A DNA stretch of 64,000 nucleotides. Origin: Deltaproteobacteria bacterium (lineage in GTDB: Bacteria; Desulfobacterota; Dissulfuribacteria; Dissulfuribacterales; UBA3076). A program made the translations under genes and the position numbers. Below the pieces are notes generated by a model. The model ran no database searches. It worked only from the letters and a program-made list of their open reading frames with translations, and was not told the DNA's origin. The stretch is taken from the NCBI GenBank assembly GCA_018399745.1, contig JAGYNZ010000003.1, forward strand, positions 1-64,000, written 5' to 3'. Shown here one piece after another: positions 63,820 through 64,000 of the stretch (position 1 is its first letter; each line of letters opens with the position of its first letter).

Positions 63820-64000
63820 ATGGAAAAAGTCTGGCAGGATCTAAAAGAAACTCTTCGTCTTAGAATACCTGAAGGCAGCTACCGGGTTTGGATTGCTCCT
63901 CTTACTTATGCAGGGGCAGATGGTGACACCATTATTGTCCACTGCCCCAACCAGTTCTGTGTTTCCTGGGTTCAAGAGCACTATCTGCCCATTTTAAAAG
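63820..64000 (+). CDS. dnaA: chromosomal replication initiator DnaA, N-terminal part
   Basis: The first 60 residues are visible before the window ends. MEKVWQDLKETLRLRIPEGS.YRVWIAPL and FCVSWVQEHYLPIL are the DnaA domain I signature, which binds DnaB and other partners. The ATG at 63820 has TTAGG 9 nt upstream. The AAA+ and DNA-binding domains are outside the window. Confidence 0.9.
   Translation, partial: MEKVWQDLKETLRLRIPEGSYRVWIAPLTYAGADGDTIIVHCPNQFCVSWVQEHYLPILK

Overview
The window reads as chromosomal DNA of a strictly anaerobic, dissimilatory sulfite-reducing bacterium of the Desulfobacterota (the former Deltaproteobacteria). The evidence is a reductive-type dsrA-dsrB-dsrD set, a complete dsrM-K-J-O-P membrane complex, a CbiA-type siroheme amidase candidate (dsrN), DVU0298-like and RsbRD-type companions typical of sulfate reducers, and probable selenocysteine use. 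Whether the organism reduces sulfate or disproportionates sulfur cannot be decided from here: sat, apr and dsrC are outside the window. The right edge enters dnaA, so the window probably lies next to the replication origin.

Layout. 1-5,100: partial tRNA, flavin reductase, membrane TPR protein, then dsrABD and a terminator. 5,100-8,800: two divergent YkgJ-type cysteine-cluster proteins and a three-gene minus-strand operon (TPR, HEAT-repeat, TPR). 9,096-9,317: a 73-codon dual-CxxC gene interrupted by an in-frame TGA that looks like a selenocysteine codon, with a SECIS-like hairpin; it is invisible to ordinary ORF calling. 9,432-15,108 (minus): dsrPOJKM preceded by an RsbRD-type gene. 15,766-19,405 (plus): B12-binding radical SAM/TPR protein, dsrN, and a ferredoxin with one cluster cysteine replaced by Asp. 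19,493-29,984: housekeeping genes (ribF, tRNA-Leu, ihfA, aroD, IMP cyclohydrolase, tRNA-Pro, an Mth938-like gene, a secD-secF fusion, murA, moaA, fabD). 30,037-40,906 (minus): a complete type II secretion operon in transcription order G-E-F-H-I-J-K-L-M-D-C. 41,170-44,424: rlpA, fmdB-like, a putative zincin, a lipoprotein and tRNA-Arg. 44,695-51,201: aminotransferase-serA, scpB, cooT plus a His-rich protein, thrC, and a CsgG-like protein. 51,324-53,746: DnaJ/CbpA, LD-carboxypeptidase and a biotinyl-domain protein. 53,919-59,365: a 1,392-residue dikinase-like protein that lacks the PEP barrel and is translationally coupled to an unusual GAPDH. 59,593 to the end: pabB-pabC fusion, UPF0173 hydrolase, HD protein, then the dnaA upstream region and dnaA.

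How the parts fit. DsrAB reduces sulfite with DsrD as activator. DsrMKJOP connects this to the quinone pool and periplasmic redox carriers. DsrN would amidate the siroheme used by DsrAB, and the ferredoxin may carry electrons. The conserved but uncharacterised companions (TPR-HEAT-TPR operon, YkgJ pair, dual-CxxC selenoprotein, RsbRD protein, radical SAM protein) are the best candidates for undescribed parts of the sulfite-reduction system. Separately, the dikinase-GAPDH pair looks like an undescribed carbon or phosphate module. A degenerate dispersed repeat of about 130 bp occurs three times in intergenic DNA.
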